Source: Timema cristinae
Taxonomy: Eukaryota; Arthropoda; Insecta; Phasmatodea; Timematidae
Assembly (NCBI GenBank): GCA_039000515.1
Contig: JBCFYV010000024.1
Span: 16,148,452 to 16,212,451 of the forward strand
Direction of reading: 5' to 3'
Length of the DNA: 64,000 bases
Below are positions 13,201 to 21,209 of this stretch, one piece after another. Positions within the stretch are counted from its first letter, which is position 1. The number at the start of each line of letters is the position of its first letter. The position numbers were made by a program, and so were the translations under genes. The notes below the pieces were generated by a model. The model was given only the letters and a program-made list of their open reading frames with translations. It was not told the origin of the DNA and did no database searches.

Positions 13201-16200
13201 CTCTGTAAAATTTACACAAGCCTTTCTTTGAATTACTGTCTTTGTAAAAACCACACGAGCCTCTTTTAGAAGTACCACCTCTGTAAAAACCACACGAGCC
13301 TCTTTTAGAAGTACCATCTCTGTATAAATTCACACAAGCCTTTCTTAGAAGTACTGTATCTGTAAAAACCACACGAGCCTCTCTTTGAAGTACCATCTCT
13401 GTAAAACCACACGAGCCTCTTTTAGAAGTACCATCTCTGTAAAAACACACGAGCCTCTCTTTGAAGTACCACTCTGTAAAAAAACACGAGCCTCTCTTTG
13501 AAGTACCATCTCTGTAAAAACCACACGAGCCTCTCTTTGTAGTACCATCTCTGTAAAAACCACACGAGCCTCTCTTTGAAGTACCATTCTGTAAAAACCA
13601 CACGAGCCTCTCTTTGAAGTACCGTCTCTGTAAAAACCACACGAGCCTCTCTTTGAAGTACCGTCTCTGTAAAAACCACACGAGCCTCTCTTTGAAGTAC
13701 CATCTCTGTATAAATTCACACAAGCCTTTCTTTGAAGTTCTGTCTCTGTAAAAACCACACGAGCCTCTTTTAGAAGTACCATCTCTGTAAAAACCACACG
13801 AGCCTCTCTTTGAAGTACCATCTCTGTAAAAACCACACGAGCCTCTCTTTGAAGTACCATCTCTGTAAAAAACACGAGACTCTCTTTGAAGTACCATCTC
13901 TGTAAAAAACCACACGAGCCTCTCTTTGAAGTACCATCTCTGTAAAAACCACACGAGCCTCTCTTAGAAGTACCGCCTCTGTAAAAATCACACGAGCCTC
14001 TTTTAGAAGTGCCGTCTCTGTAAAAACCACACGAGCCTCTCTTAGAAGTACCACTCTGTAAAAACCACACGAGCCTCTTAGAAGTACCACTCTGTAAAAA
14101 CCACACGAGCCTCTCTTAGAAGTACCGCCTCTGTATAAAACCACATAGGATTTTCTTTGAAGTGCCGTCTCTGTAAAAACCACACGAGCCTCTCTTTGAA
14201 GTACCACCTCTGTAAAAACCACACGAGCCTCTCTTAGAAGTACCACCTCTGTAAAAACCAACGAGCCTCTCTTAGAAGTACCGCCTCTGTATAAAACCAC
14301 ATAGGATTTTCTTTGAAGTGCCGTCTCTGTAAAAACCACACGAGCCTCTCTTAGAAGTACCACCTCTGTAAAAACCACACGAGCCTCTCTTAGATGTACC
14401 ACCTCTGTAAAAACCACACGAGCCTCTCTTAGAAGTACCGCCTCTGTATAAAACCACATAGGATTTTCTTTGAAGTGCCGTCTCTGTAAAAACCACACGA
14501 GCCTCTCTTAGAAGTACCACCTCTGTAAAAACCACACGAGCCTCTCTTAGAAGTACCACCTCTGTAAAAACCACACGAGCCTCTCTTAGATGTACCACTC
14601 TGTAAAAACCACAGACCTCTCTTTGAAGTACCACTCTGTAAAAACCACACGAGCCTCTCTTTGAAGTACCGTCTCTGTATAAAACCAAATAGGATTTTTT
14701 TTGAAGTGCTGTCTCTGTATAATACCACACAAGGCTTTCGTCAAAGTACCGTCTCTGTACAATACAAAACAAGCTTCTCTTTGAAGTATAATCTCTGTAG
14801 AAATCCATCACTGTCACGAAATAACCAGTTAAGTAGTTATCTATTTTGAAATGTACAACGCACAGTCTTTGTTTTCATAATTTATTTGGCAGAAAGTCTT
14901 ATACTGAAATATTCATGGTAGTAAATGTAGCTATTACAGAATGTATTAGACGCATTCACGCGGTTATTGATTTCATACTTTATTTAACAATAGTTAACAT
15001 TAACAACAACAAAATGTTAGCATTACGTTTTAATACCCGTTCGGGTTACACGCTAAAAATTAGTTTTATTTCAGAAAATGAGTTAAATGTAGATTTAGAA
15101 ATATTTTATTTTAATTTATATATATAAATTGCCTTGAATTAAAAACCACATTCCTGATTTTTTTTTTTTAAATGTTTCACTTTTGTAGGACTATAATTTC
15201 TTCTTCGCACATATCTGAACTTAAAAATACAATAGTAATAAATTATACAAATGTTTCCATGACATATACTTACTTATATAATATTTACCAGGATAGTTGG
15301 TCATTCACATGGTAATAGTTGACTTGTAATGAATTAAGTACGGAAGCATTGCACATTTGTACATTTATCAACATGACCTCTCCGTCACAGACACTAATAG
15401 AAAAAAAAGAGAGAATAGATATATAATAATGTTGATAATTGTGCCGTCGACCTTGGTTGTCTTGAGGTAAAGTTCTCGCCTCAGCACCCGAAGTTAATGG
15501 GTTCAAACCCGGCTGGGGTCGACCGATTTTTATTGAGGGATAAAAATCCGTAGCACGACTTCCTTCGGAGGGGAAGTAAAACCATCGATCGCATATCGAT
15601 TGTGGCTGGTAAAAGTATCTTGGAAGATATGTGAAAATACATTTTCTGGCGAAATTGGTAGGCCCTTTAGATTGTGTGGTAATATAATCAGTTGGTTTAA
15701 AAATCACGCATTAAATATATCAAAATAAAATGTACCCACATTTGCATGGAGAAGGGGGAAAAATCATTTATGAAACAAACCATCATAGGGACATATGTAA
15801 ATCATTATTCATAATATAAGCAAAACATTGCCAACAAACTAATTTTGGGAACATGAGTAAATAGCCTAAAGATTTCTCGCCATACTAATTGGTGAATAAT
15901 TAAGTAAAACATGTTCCATTCATCTTTCTTGCAACTGAGCCATTATTATGTGGCTACAAATCGTCAACACATTAATTGGATTAGGGTAATATTTATATTG
16001 TCCATTTCTACCCTTACTTTTTACCAAATATCTTGGTTATTTCGGAACAAAATATAAATACTTATTGTGTGAATGACAGCCAAAGTTAAATATCAAATAG
16101 TACCCTGGAATATTCATGAACAAAGCACAGAGAACGAAATTCTAGATACAAAACTATCTGGAATGAAAACACTCACCGTAGCTTGTGGAAATATGTCCTA

Positions 16201-17854
16201 GTCTTGTAGCTATAGTAGGAGTGATGAAAATATATCATAAAACTAGTAGTTATAGGAGGAGTATGATGGAAATATGTTCTAGAACTAGTAGTTATAGGAG
16301 GAGTATGAAGGGGTTATGAACTGGTAACTATAGTTGGAACATGATGGGAATATGTGCTAAAGCTGGTATCAACAGGATGTTTCTAAACTATCTGCCCAAA
16401 CTTTAACCACAGCAGCATATGTTGGCAGAAATAAACAGACAACATTGTAAAATGTTGTCTGAAAAAGTCATTTTGCACTTCTAATGTGAGTTGAAGTTGG
16501 ACATAATAACGCTGGGAGTAGGCAGCTGTTAGTACGTACGTGTATAACAGGTTGCATATCACTAGGCTGGCCAGTCGCGAGCAACGTGTGTGTTCAAAAG
16601 GTGAGCTCGCGTCACAAAGTGATGTGCCTGTCTAAGGACATGTAACTTGTTTTACGCGTATGTACCTACAGCTGTATACATCCAACGTTGTCGCGTCTAG
16701 CATCAACTTACATTTAGTAATACCAGATGACTTTTTTCGGACAATTTTTTTTACTAGGATTTTCTGTTTGTTTCTGAACACAAATGCTGTGACTTAAGTT
16801 TGGGCATAGATTAGAAACACCTTGTATAGTGGGAGCATAATGAGAATATGTCCTAAAACTGGTAAATATAGTAGGAACAGTATCCGACAAACAAAAGTGA
16901 CTAAAACATTTTCATAAATGTATAGGCCTACATCAAGTCATGTGATCTACAGGTGTTACTTTAGGTAGATTGTTTCTATACCTCTATAATAGCATCGAGG
17001 CAATAATAAAATGTTATCATTGTTGACTGCACATAAAATATGAGGCCCTTATATTGAAAATTGGATTGTACCCCCTCATGGAATAAATGCATCAATTCTT
17101 GATCCCGGCACAGATTTATCTGTACCTCTGACAAGACGTGTATTAATAACAACTTGTGAATTTGTGGAATGCCAGGCCTCCACCGTGGTTCGGATATATA
17201 AGTACTCCATTTCATCTCACAATCATCCTACCATCACACATTGTCGAAAGTGCGTCTTACCCGAAAGGGGCTGTGCTAATAATAATTTTATAAAAAATGC
17301 CGTTAGTATATTTGAATTCGATGAGAAACTCTTTAAATGAAGAAAAAAAGTTATCATCAAATTCCAGCATGCCCTTGATAGATATTCAACAACTGTTTAA
17401 CTCACTATGTGGAGAAAATTAAACAATGTGTTTACTGGAGCATTATTTTATTCATTGTGTAAAAAAAAATCATAAAAACCACAAGAGTGCACTGTCCTCA
17501 CTCACGTTCTTTGCCCCCCCCCCCCCCTTCCCTCCCCCTCTCAAAGTTTAACCCTGTGAGTTGAAACGTGCACTAACCTGTGTGTTGTCCCTCGTAGAAC
17601 GCCACGGACTGAAAGAGCCCCACAAGGTGGAGCAGCTGCAGATGAAGATAATCGGCTCGTTGCGGGACCACGTGACCTACAACGCAGAGGCGCAGAGGAA
17701 GACCCACTACTTCTCCCGACTGTTGGGGAAACTACCGGAGCTGCGGTCTCTCAGCGTGCAGGGTCTACAGAGAATCTTCTACCTGAAACTAGAGGACCTG
17801 GTACCTGCACCTCCCCTCATAGAGAACATGTTCGTCGCCAGCCTACCCTTTTGA
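180..17854 (+). CDS. HR38: Nuclear receptor HR38 / NR4A, 3' seven coding exons (5' end outside window)
   Basis: This is a zinc-finger transcription factor of the NR4A (NGFI-B/Nurr1) family, called Hr38 in Drosophila, acting in the nucleus. Exons are 180-341, 5706-6151, 7400-7688, 9410-9655, 11367-11569, 12535-12713 and 17598-17854. They total 1,782 bp and stay in frame to the TGA at 17852-17854, giving 593 visible residues. Order: low-complexity N-terminal region with His runs (residues 101-110 and 115-120), DNA-binding domain (259-324) with P-box [10 protein letters not shown] and second finger [19 protein letters not shown], basic extension [17 protein letters not shown], and ligand-binding domain (about 392-593) ending [13 protein letters not shown], the AF-2 region. 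Family knowledge: NR4A proteins bind the NBRE as monomers, insect HR38 can pair with USP/RXR, and their pocket is filled with side chains. The first visible exon begins after an acceptor in phase 0, so the start codon is upstream of base 1. All introns are GT-AG. Confidence 0.96.
541..974. repeat. (CATA)n microsatellite
   Basis: There are about 430 bp of CATA/TACA tetranucleotides with a few interruptions (TATATA, CACACA, TGCA), in HR38 intron 1. All six frames stay partly open and give spurious Tyr/Ile/His/Thr or Met/Tyr/Val/Cys-repeating peptides. Degenerate ACATGCAT/ACACAT DNA continues on the 3' side. Confidence 0.98.
1050..1380. repeat. Degenerate ACAT/CACA-rich flank of the microsatellite
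   Basis: Short ACATGC, ACACAC and ATACAT words recur without a clean unit, and read as a diverged extension of the neighbouring CATA array. No coding signal is seen. Confidence 0.7.
1390..2640. other. HR38 intron 1: SINE fragments and tRNA-like pieces
   Basis: There is no gene. Around 1533-1575 is a fragment of the common SINE body (ATTCAGGTACATTTC ... AACCTTCCTCATCC). B-box-like words appear at about 1745-1800 (minus strand, GGGTTCGAGTTC), 1915-1985 and 2485-2510. None is flanked by a convincing complete tRNA fold, so they are read as decayed SINE heads. Confidence 0.45.
2040..2335 (+). mobile_element. SINE-like repeat, family III, copy 1
   Basis: This segment aligns over most of its length with 54,424-54,720. 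Shared words include GTAGCAGC, GTCTAGAAAACTGA, a 'CATAGGGTTCGTCGTG' / 'GAAGGGTCCATTGTG' core, and CACCCTATATCTGCAGAA near the 3' part. A B-box-like GGTTTCAATCCCC lies near the 5' end, suggesting a tRNA-derived head. No target duplication was found. Confidence 0.6.
2637..2900 (-). mobile_element. tRNA-derived SINE, family Ia, copy 1
   Basis: Read on the minus strand, it starts with a tRNA-like head (A box TGGCGTAGTTGGCTAACG, B box GAGGTTCAAATCTC). It continues through a body with TTTTCCACTCTACCTCC and ends in the shared tail CGTATAACCCAAACGGGTAG, TAAGACGAGGTGATAA and AAT repeats. A near-identical copy is at 35,603-35,877. Confidence 0.85.
3780..4880. repeat. 41-bp minisatellite, split by a SINE
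   Basis: Units contain (T/G)ACTTAAATTGTAACAG, TTATAGATGTAATGAGAATG and later variants ending AGCTGCTGTGGGAATGGTT. The period measured between successive TTGTACTT starts is 41 bp. About seven units lie before 4085 and about a dozen from 4340 to 4880, separated by a SINE-like insert at about 4090-4330. The second block alternates two subtypes (GAATGGTTGAACTT and GAATGCTATAACTT), so its higher-order unit is about 82 bp. Confidence 0.9.
4090..4330 (+). mobile_element. SINE-like repeat, family IV, copy 1
   Basis: It has a tRNA-like B box GGTTTCGATTCCTGG followed by CATGGCTGTAAAATGTATCA. A diverged relative lies at 61,310-61,495 (CATGGCCAAAAAATGTATCA). It interrupts the 41-bp minisatellite, so it is younger than that array. 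Confidence 0.65.
4979..5288 (-). mobile_element. tRNA-derived SINE, family II, full length
   Basis: Minus-strand reading: head with A-box region TGGTCTAATGGGTAAGG and B box GTGGTTCAATCCTCGG, then GGCACAGATTTATCTG, the body TAGGCCTCCACCGTGGTTCG, and the shared 3' tail ATAGTAAGACGCGGTGATAA. It ends in an AAT microsatellite (ATT on the + strand, 4979-5022). The tail is shared with family I, although the head and body differ. Confidence 0.85.
5290..5700. other. HR38 intron 1 3' end, no feature
   Basis: AT-rich intron sequence leads to the acceptor at 5705. A B-box-like word (GGCTCGAATC) near 5555 hints at a decayed SINE head. Nothing else can be supported. Confidence 0.4.
5706..6151 (+). CDS. 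HR38: HR38 coding exon B, histidine-rich
   Basis: The exon has 446 bp and begins [13 protein letters not shown] after the acceptor TCTGCAG. It ends in phase 2 at CCACCAG|GTGAGT. It contains two His runs (ten, then six, coded by mixed CAC/CAT at 5844-5903) and Pro/Ser-rich stretches ending [16 protein letters not shown]. This matches the low-complexity A/B region of NR4A proteins. The His run is a likely site of length polymorphism. Its donor is the first unit of the ~64-bp minisatellite that fills the next intron. Confidence 0.92.
6152..7140. repeat. ~64-bp minisatellite grown from an HR38 splice donor
   Basis: There are about 15.5 units beginning at the donor of exon B. A typical unit holds GTGTTACCTGACTCTACATG, GGAGGCTGCACTTAGAGG, GGCTTTGAGCCACCCCATCA and GGGGA. 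Two subtypes (GGATGC...GGTGCTTT and GGCTGC...GGCTTT) alternate over most of the array, so the higher-order unit is about 127 bp. Most units have CAGGGGAGTG where the real donor has CAGGTGAGTG; the copy at 6977-6985 restores CAGGTGAGT. Long open frames here are by-products of a unit length near a multiple of three. Confidence 0.95.
7141..7395. other. HR38 intron 2 3' part
   Basis: This is unique-looking intron sequence leading to a pyrimidine/A-rich stretch and the CAGCAG acceptor. No other element is recognised. Confidence 0.5.
7400..7688 (+). CDS. HR38: HR38 coding exon C, first zinc finger
   Basis: The exon encodes a Pro/Ser-rich linker followed by the first C4 zinc finger. The finger starts at Cys 7566-7568 ([20 protein letters not shown]), includes the P-box [10 protein letters not shown], and ends [11 protein letters not shown] at the donor AAG|GTCAGT. 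The acceptor is a tandem CAGCAG (7394-7399). Starting at 7397 instead of 7400 keeps the frame and adds one Ser. The linker-finger order and finger sequence are diagnostic of NR4A receptors. Confidence 0.97.
8071..8313 (+). mobile_element. tRNA-derived SINE, family Ib, copy 1
   Basis: It has head GGTGGCTGCATGGTATAACG, B-box-like GAGATTCAAACC, a body with CTAAATGGTTTTCCACTCTC, and the tail AACGGGTAGTAAGACGTGGT ending in an A run. It lies in HR38 intron 3, same strand as the gene, and is followed directly by a second copy. Confidence 0.85.
8323..8572 (+). mobile_element. tRNA-derived SINE, family Ib, copy 2 (tandem to copy 1)
   Basis: It repeats the order of the preceding element (CTTTGGTGGCCGTATGCTC head, TTTTCCCACCCTCTC body, AACGGGTAGTAATACTAGGT tail, A run) but is more diverged. 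The head-to-tail arrangement suggests insertion into the A tail of the first copy. Confidence 0.8.
8575..9105. repeat. Diverged repeated unit in HR38 intron 3
   Basis: Two or three diverged copies of a segment containing CATGACTTGAC(A/G) ... CTAGCTGTCAGATAATGTTC or TAACTGTTAAATACCGTTC, then TTCCTA and a GGACTGTA-like word, occur around 8580-8690, 8840-8880 and 8985-9100. This suggests an old tandem or dispersed element. No coding signal is seen. Confidence 0.5.
9110..9349. mobile_element. MITE with ~50-bp inverted ends and an internal perfect palindrome
   Basis: The left end ACAGTAGCCTCATGGCTTCT is matched in reverse complement by AGAAGCCACGGGGCTACTGT at the right end, and similarity extends through TTGGTGCTGA about 50 bp inward. 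Read as CAGTAGCC...GGCTACTG the element is flanked by TA on both sides, which is the Tc1/mariner pattern. Inside it, 9251-9300 is a perfect 50-bp palindrome. It ends 60 bp before the exon D acceptor. Confidence 0.8.
9410..9655 (+). CDS. HR38: HR38 coding exon D, second zinc finger and C-terminal extension
   Basis: The exon has 246 bp (82 residues), phase 0 at both ends. It begins [20 protein letters not shown], the second C4 finger, followed by the A-box-type extension [19 protein letters not shown] that contacts the 5' AA of the NBRE in NR4A proteins. It continues into [16 protein letters not shown], the start of the ligand-binding region. Acceptor choice: a tandem CAGCAG at 9404-9409. Use of 9410 gives the family-standard spacing between the last Lys of exon C and CPVDK. 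Use of 9407 would insert a Gln. Confidence 0.97.
9656..10330. other. HR38 intron 4, 5' part
   Basis: No gene is seen. A run of loosely repeated 'CTGCCATTTGGCTG'-like words lies at 9805-9970, a SINE-tail fragment (GACCGAATGGGTAGTAAGA) at about 9992-10012, and a (TA)n tract at 10165-10204. Confidence 0.6.
10165..10204. repeat. (TA)n microsatellite
   Basis: About 20 TA units in HR38 intron 4. Confidence 0.95.
10335..10600. repeat. 42-bp minisatellite in HR38 intron 4
   Basis: There are about six tandem units of AAACTGTGAATGAGATTCAA, GCATTGTTTCATAATCTGTG and TC, with a period of 42 bp. Because 42 is a multiple of three, both strands carry open frames with a 14-residue repeat. These are not considered genes. 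Confidence 0.95.
10610..10850. mobile_element. Terminal fragment of a hAT-like DNA transposon
   Basis: The right end reads, in reverse complement, CAGGGATGGGCAAACTACGG followed by CTCGCCGG, a terminus type well known from hAT (Charlie-like) elements. No matching left end was found, because the 42-bp minisatellite lies on that side. The short frame at 10,662-10,865 could be a scrap of transposase but has no recognisable motif. Confidence 0.55.
10865..11300. mobile_element. MITE with GGGGCCGTCCTTAAATTACG-type ends
   Basis: The left end GGGGCCGTCCTTAAATTACG (then TAAGG) is matched by the right end whose reverse complement is GGGACCATCCTTAATTACGT (then AAGG). G-rich subterminal stretches lie inside both ends and the middle is AT-rich. 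No ORF is present. No clear target duplication was found. The length is about 436 bp, in HR38 intron 4. Confidence 0.75.
11367..11569 (+). CDS. HR38: HR38 coding exon E, ligand-binding domain helices
   Basis: The exon has 203 bp, acceptor GTTTTCAG and donor AAAG|GTACAG, ending in phase 2. It encodes [16 protein letters not shown] and then the helix 3-5 signature region ([34 protein letters not shown]), typical of NR4A ligand-binding domains. Confidence 0.97.
11645..11868 (+). mobile_element. SINE, family Ib, 5' truncated
   Basis: It starts within the head (ACGTGCTAGACTAGACTGCC). It keeps the body (CAGTTTTCCCACTCTCCC, TTTCCTCTCAATTAAGCC) and the tail TAACCCGAACGGGTAGTAAG ending in an A run. 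It lies in HR38 intron 5. Confidence 0.8.
12127..12340 (-). mobile_element. SINE, family Ib, diverged
   Basis: The reverse strand carries the tail (CACCACGTCTTACTACCAGT on +), a diverged body, a B-box region (GACTGGGATTATAACC on +) and a head remnant. It is about 200 bp upstream of HR38 exon F. Confidence 0.7.
12535..12713 (+). CDS. HR38: HR38 coding exon F, ligand-binding domain core
   Basis: The exon has 179 bp, acceptor TTTCCAG and donor ACAG|GTAGGA, ending in phase 1. It encodes [20 protein letters not shown], then [20 protein letters not shown] and [14 protein letters not shown], which match the middle of NR4A ligand-binding domains. It is not an open frame of conspicuous length and was found by translating between compatible splice sites. 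Confidence 0.95.
12750..14800. repeat. 39-bp minisatellite (~50 copies) in HR38 intron 6
   Basis: The unit is CCTCTCTTTGAAGTACC, (A/G)TCTCTGTAAAAACC and ACACGAG, 39 bp. Edge units are more diverged than central ones, as expected for an array homogenised from the middle. Three copies of a higher-order block start at about 14,128, 14,280 and 14,437, each with the variant ATAAAACCACATAGGATTTT. Minus-strand open frames with 13-residue periodicity are artefacts of 39 being divisible by three. Confidence 0.97.
14830..16190. other. HR38 intron 6 middle: AT-rich, SINE pieces
   Basis: A SINE-tail fragment (minus; ATACCCGTTCGGGTTACACG) lies at about 15,032-15,052. At 15,440-15,620 is a tRNA-like head (B box GGGTTCAAACCCGG) followed by a body unlike the other families. 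No other feature was recognised. Confidence 0.55.
16195..16885. repeat. ~42-bp degenerate minisatellite interrupted by a MITE
   Basis: Units resembling AACTGGTAACTATAGTTGGA, ACATGATGGGAATATGTGCT occur at about 16,195-16,372 and resume at 16,825-16,885. The gap is occupied by a 452-bp inverted-repeat element. Confidence 0.75.
16373..16824. mobile_element. MITE with ~100-bp terminal inverted repeats
   Basis: The left arm CAGGATGTTTCTAAACTATC, TGCCCAAAC ... AAACAGAC ... TTGTCTGAAAAAGTCATTT pairs with the reverse complement of 16,725-16,824, CAAGGTGTTTCTAATCTATG, CCCAAAC ... AAACAGAA ... TTGTCCGAAAAAAGTCAT. The interior is less AT-rich than its surroundings and has no ORF. It sits inside a tandem array, which brackets it on both sides. 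No target duplication could be fixed. Confidence 0.8.
17093..17294 (+). mobile_element. SINE, family II, 5' truncated
   Basis: It starts near TTGATCCCGGCACAGATTTA. It carries the GGAATGCCAGGCCTCCACCG body and a degenerate tail (TTACCCGAAAGGGGCTGTGC) ending in AAT repeats. It lies in HR38 intron 6, 300 bp before the last exon. Confidence 0.8.
17598..17854 (+). CDS. HR38: HR38 last coding exon, AF-2 and stop
   Basis: The exon starts after CCCTCGTAG and supplies the last two bases of the Glu codon split from exon F. It reads [20 protein letters not shown], then [20 protein letters not shown] and [20 protein letters not shown], and ends [13 protein letters not shown] with TGA at 17852-17854. The end matches the family's conserved C-terminus, so the protein is complete at this side. 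Confidence 0.98.
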
Positions 17855-18282
17855 GCGATACACCCCCCTCATTCGACAGACATACAAGGGAATAGTCAAC
17901 AACGAGAATGATCTTATTTCTTTCTCTTAAAACTGTTTTCATTTTCTCCTTGCGTGCGTGTCTTTATGTGGATTGTTTTTTTCGTGAACTTTAATGACAC
18001 TTTTTTTTTTCATAAAAATTATTTGTCAAACTATGCAGCTAGTCTGCCTTTAAGTGTTGGGAGGCCTTTAAAGCTACTGGGTACCTTATGCCAGCTTTCT
18101 TGCCCTTAAAGAATGACATTTAAACGGTTCGTTCGTTAAGTATTTTCTTCGACTAGGTGAAGTTACCAATTTGTTTGTTTCTTGAAACGAACAAACATAA
18201 CCTTTGGGGGAGATATCATTATTGGCCAGTTGGATCTTCTTAGGTTTCCTAAGTGAGTCTCTAGGAAAACCATTTGTTTTAA

Positions 18283-18288
18283 AATAAA
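18283..18288 (+). promoter_or_regulatory. Candidate HR38 polyadenylation signal (first AATAAA)
   Basis: This is the first AATAAA downstream of the HR38 stop codon, about 430 bp on. Another lies at 18,975-18,980 and more occur further on. In such AT-rich DNA the hexamer is common by chance, so this is only a candidate. Confidence 0.25.
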
Positions 18289-21141
18289 ATTGTTTGTCTT
18301 GTCTCCTAAAATATGTAGTTCCTCCCATTTTAATATTGGCAATTCTGTTATTGCAAATGCATAATATGCAGTGAAGTTGAAAATATCAACTAAATACATT
18401 TTAACTTCTTTTGCTATTGTGTTGGAAATTGATTTTAAATGGTACCGGTATTTCCATTTTAAATATATATTTTATTTGGTTGATACTAGGTATCTACAAA
18501 TACATTACTGCGATGATGAAATATTAAAGAAATGTCATCAATTTTAGACGTGTAAACATTTGGTGCTGCTGTGAAACTTTACAAGATTGAATTGTGATAG
18601 TTTGTGAATGGCGAAAGTTATTTTTGTGTGTGTGTATGTGTCAAAGTGTATCAGCATCGATGATAAAAGTCGACCTTTTTTTTTCCAACTTAGGCTGTGT
18701 TTTGCTTAGAGGACAACGTGAAAGAATTTCTTCGGGAGAGGGATTATTTATTGATGTGATAATGGCAGTGTTTCTACACAATTTCCTCCTATCTTTCCAA
18801 CTATTCTGACAGATGATTTTTTTTTAGTAATAGCTAAGGTTCGAAAAGGGCTCATCTAAAGCTAATTATATATTTTTTATAGTACCAGACACTGTTTTCA
18901 TATTATTTGATCTGTGAATCTCTGATATTATTTTTAATTGTTAACTTAAAATGATAAATATTTCTCTTTTTAAAAATAAAATATACAGAGTTTTAATTCC
19001 ATCGAGTTATGTCGATTAAACGTCTGGGTAACACGCACAAAATAATTGATATGAAATCCACATACATTCAGAACAGAACGTAAATATCTTGCAGTATTTT
19101 TTAAATATTTCTATTTTGAAATTGAGCTAAGGGCAGATGTTACCTTCCTGACTTGAAAATAAGAAGTTTTATGGAAAATAGAATTAGTATTGATATATTA
19201 TTTAATAAGAATTGAAGCAACAAGTAGACTGAATAAACTAATTCTGTGTTGAAGTAAGTAGGTGATGTATAATATGGTGTGCCCAAAAGAAGAACACATT
19301 ACTTTCTCAAATACTTTCAACCTGTCCAAATATGCTCTTTAATAATATATAAGTATAATTTACATATGAAAACCTAAGTCAGAATATCAAAATTATTGAA
19401 AGTCACCTTTTTAAGAGATGGATACATAATATACCATAAAATAAATGTGTAATTTCTGCAGATTAGCAGAAAAAAAATGTATTTACTAAACTCAATGAAT
19501 GTTGGTATGTACGTGAACTATGGTTACCATTACACTTAGTGTCGGGGATTGAACATCGTTACTAATTTTGTTTGTTAATTGTTGTACGTTGGGAATTATT
19601 TCATTCATAAGGATGTTCTTTTCTGATACTATTTTCTAAAAGATTGTACACATAAACACAAATATATAGATATAAATAAATAATATATATATATTTGATG
19701 TACAAATATTATGAAAGAGTCTATTTTAAGGAACTAATTGAAAGGTTATTTTGTGAATGTGGATAAAATCTTGGTTAATATTTTGATAGCTGCAATTAAC
19801 TTAAACATTATCAAATTGGCTGATCTAAATGAAATTTGTTACTAAGGTGTTTGTATCGAAATGGTGATATGAGTGTGGGTATGAGCTCTTGTTAACCAAC
19901 ATCTTTGATATTTCTTTACATAGGAAATTGTATCAATTTTATCTCAGAGGAGGAACCAAAGTCTTAAGATATGCAACATAATGTTACCATTTTATTTAAC
20001 CAAACGTTAAATGTGATTTCTTAATTAACTCTTTTAGTAACTTTTTTCTTTTTATGTGCTTAGTGAAAGCATTTATATCACTCAGATTCATCCATTATAT
20101 CTTTGTTAGAATAATAACAACAAATTTGAAGACATATCTTGAATAATAAATTCCGTGTCTGTGATGGTTCACATTGTGTGTACATTTTCTTGGCAACATT
20201 TTCATATATACATATACTAAATAAATAATATATTAATAAACCTGACTTGGAATTATATACCATTATTTTTTTACATCACAATAAGCATGTGTTTTTATAT
20301 TATATTAATTAGATTTAAATTAATTTATATTTTACTTTTTATGGTTAATATTTGTTTCAAAAATAAAATAGAAACACAAGTTAAAACATGACCTCTTACA
20401 CCCCCCCCCCCCCCCCCCCATTTTTTTAATGAAATAAGCTAATATACACAAACCATGTATAATGTTTAGTGTTTAGAGATCACACTTTGTTCTTTGTTCA
20501 AAGAGATGTTTATAAAATGGGTGTATAATACAGAATCCTCTGCGAATGGCCTAAATACCTAATCTGTTCTACATTGTTGTTATTTCACTATCATATTGAG
20601 AGTATAACTACAGTTTTATTCAAAGACTATGCATCATATCACTTAATAAATTATTGGTTCATGGATAGTGTTTTAAGTGTTCAAAACGAATTTTTTGTAC
20701 TGCCTTGAATATGATGTTGCCTTTTTAAAAACATGTAGAATCGTATTTGAGAGTATATTTAGAATACCTTACACAGTTACCAGTAGATTGAGTGAAAACT
20801 TTCTTTGTTGTTTGTTGTAAAGCTTATTGTGAACTCACTTTTATGTGTATAGGTGTTTAATTTCAATTTCTTTCTTACTTTCTCTTTTCATTTTAAGACT
20901 GTCATAGCTAAATGGTGTGATTTTGTAACAACATTGTTCAAATGGTTTTAGAGAACCATCTTGAAATTATAAGATAAACATTTCAATAAATAAACTTACT
21001 ATTACATTGTAGATAGTCACTGTTTATTTGAGAATTTTAATTATTAATTTACTTCATTAAATTTTTAAAAATGCATTGTGATTTTTGATAAGGGAACTTT
21101 ATGTTGTTTTTTACACAAAGGTTTTATTAATTTGATGTGTG

Positions 21142-21143
<2 letters not shown>

Positions 21144-21206
<63 letters not shown>
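21144..21206. repeat. (TA)n microsatellite
   Basis: About 31 TA units in the HR38 3' flank. Confidence 0.95.

Positions 21207-21209
<3 letters not shown>

Noticed and set aside
13133..14817. Minus-strand frames of up to 273 codons
   Set aside because: The 39-bp unit is a multiple of three, so frames stay open; the peptide only repeats 13 residues.
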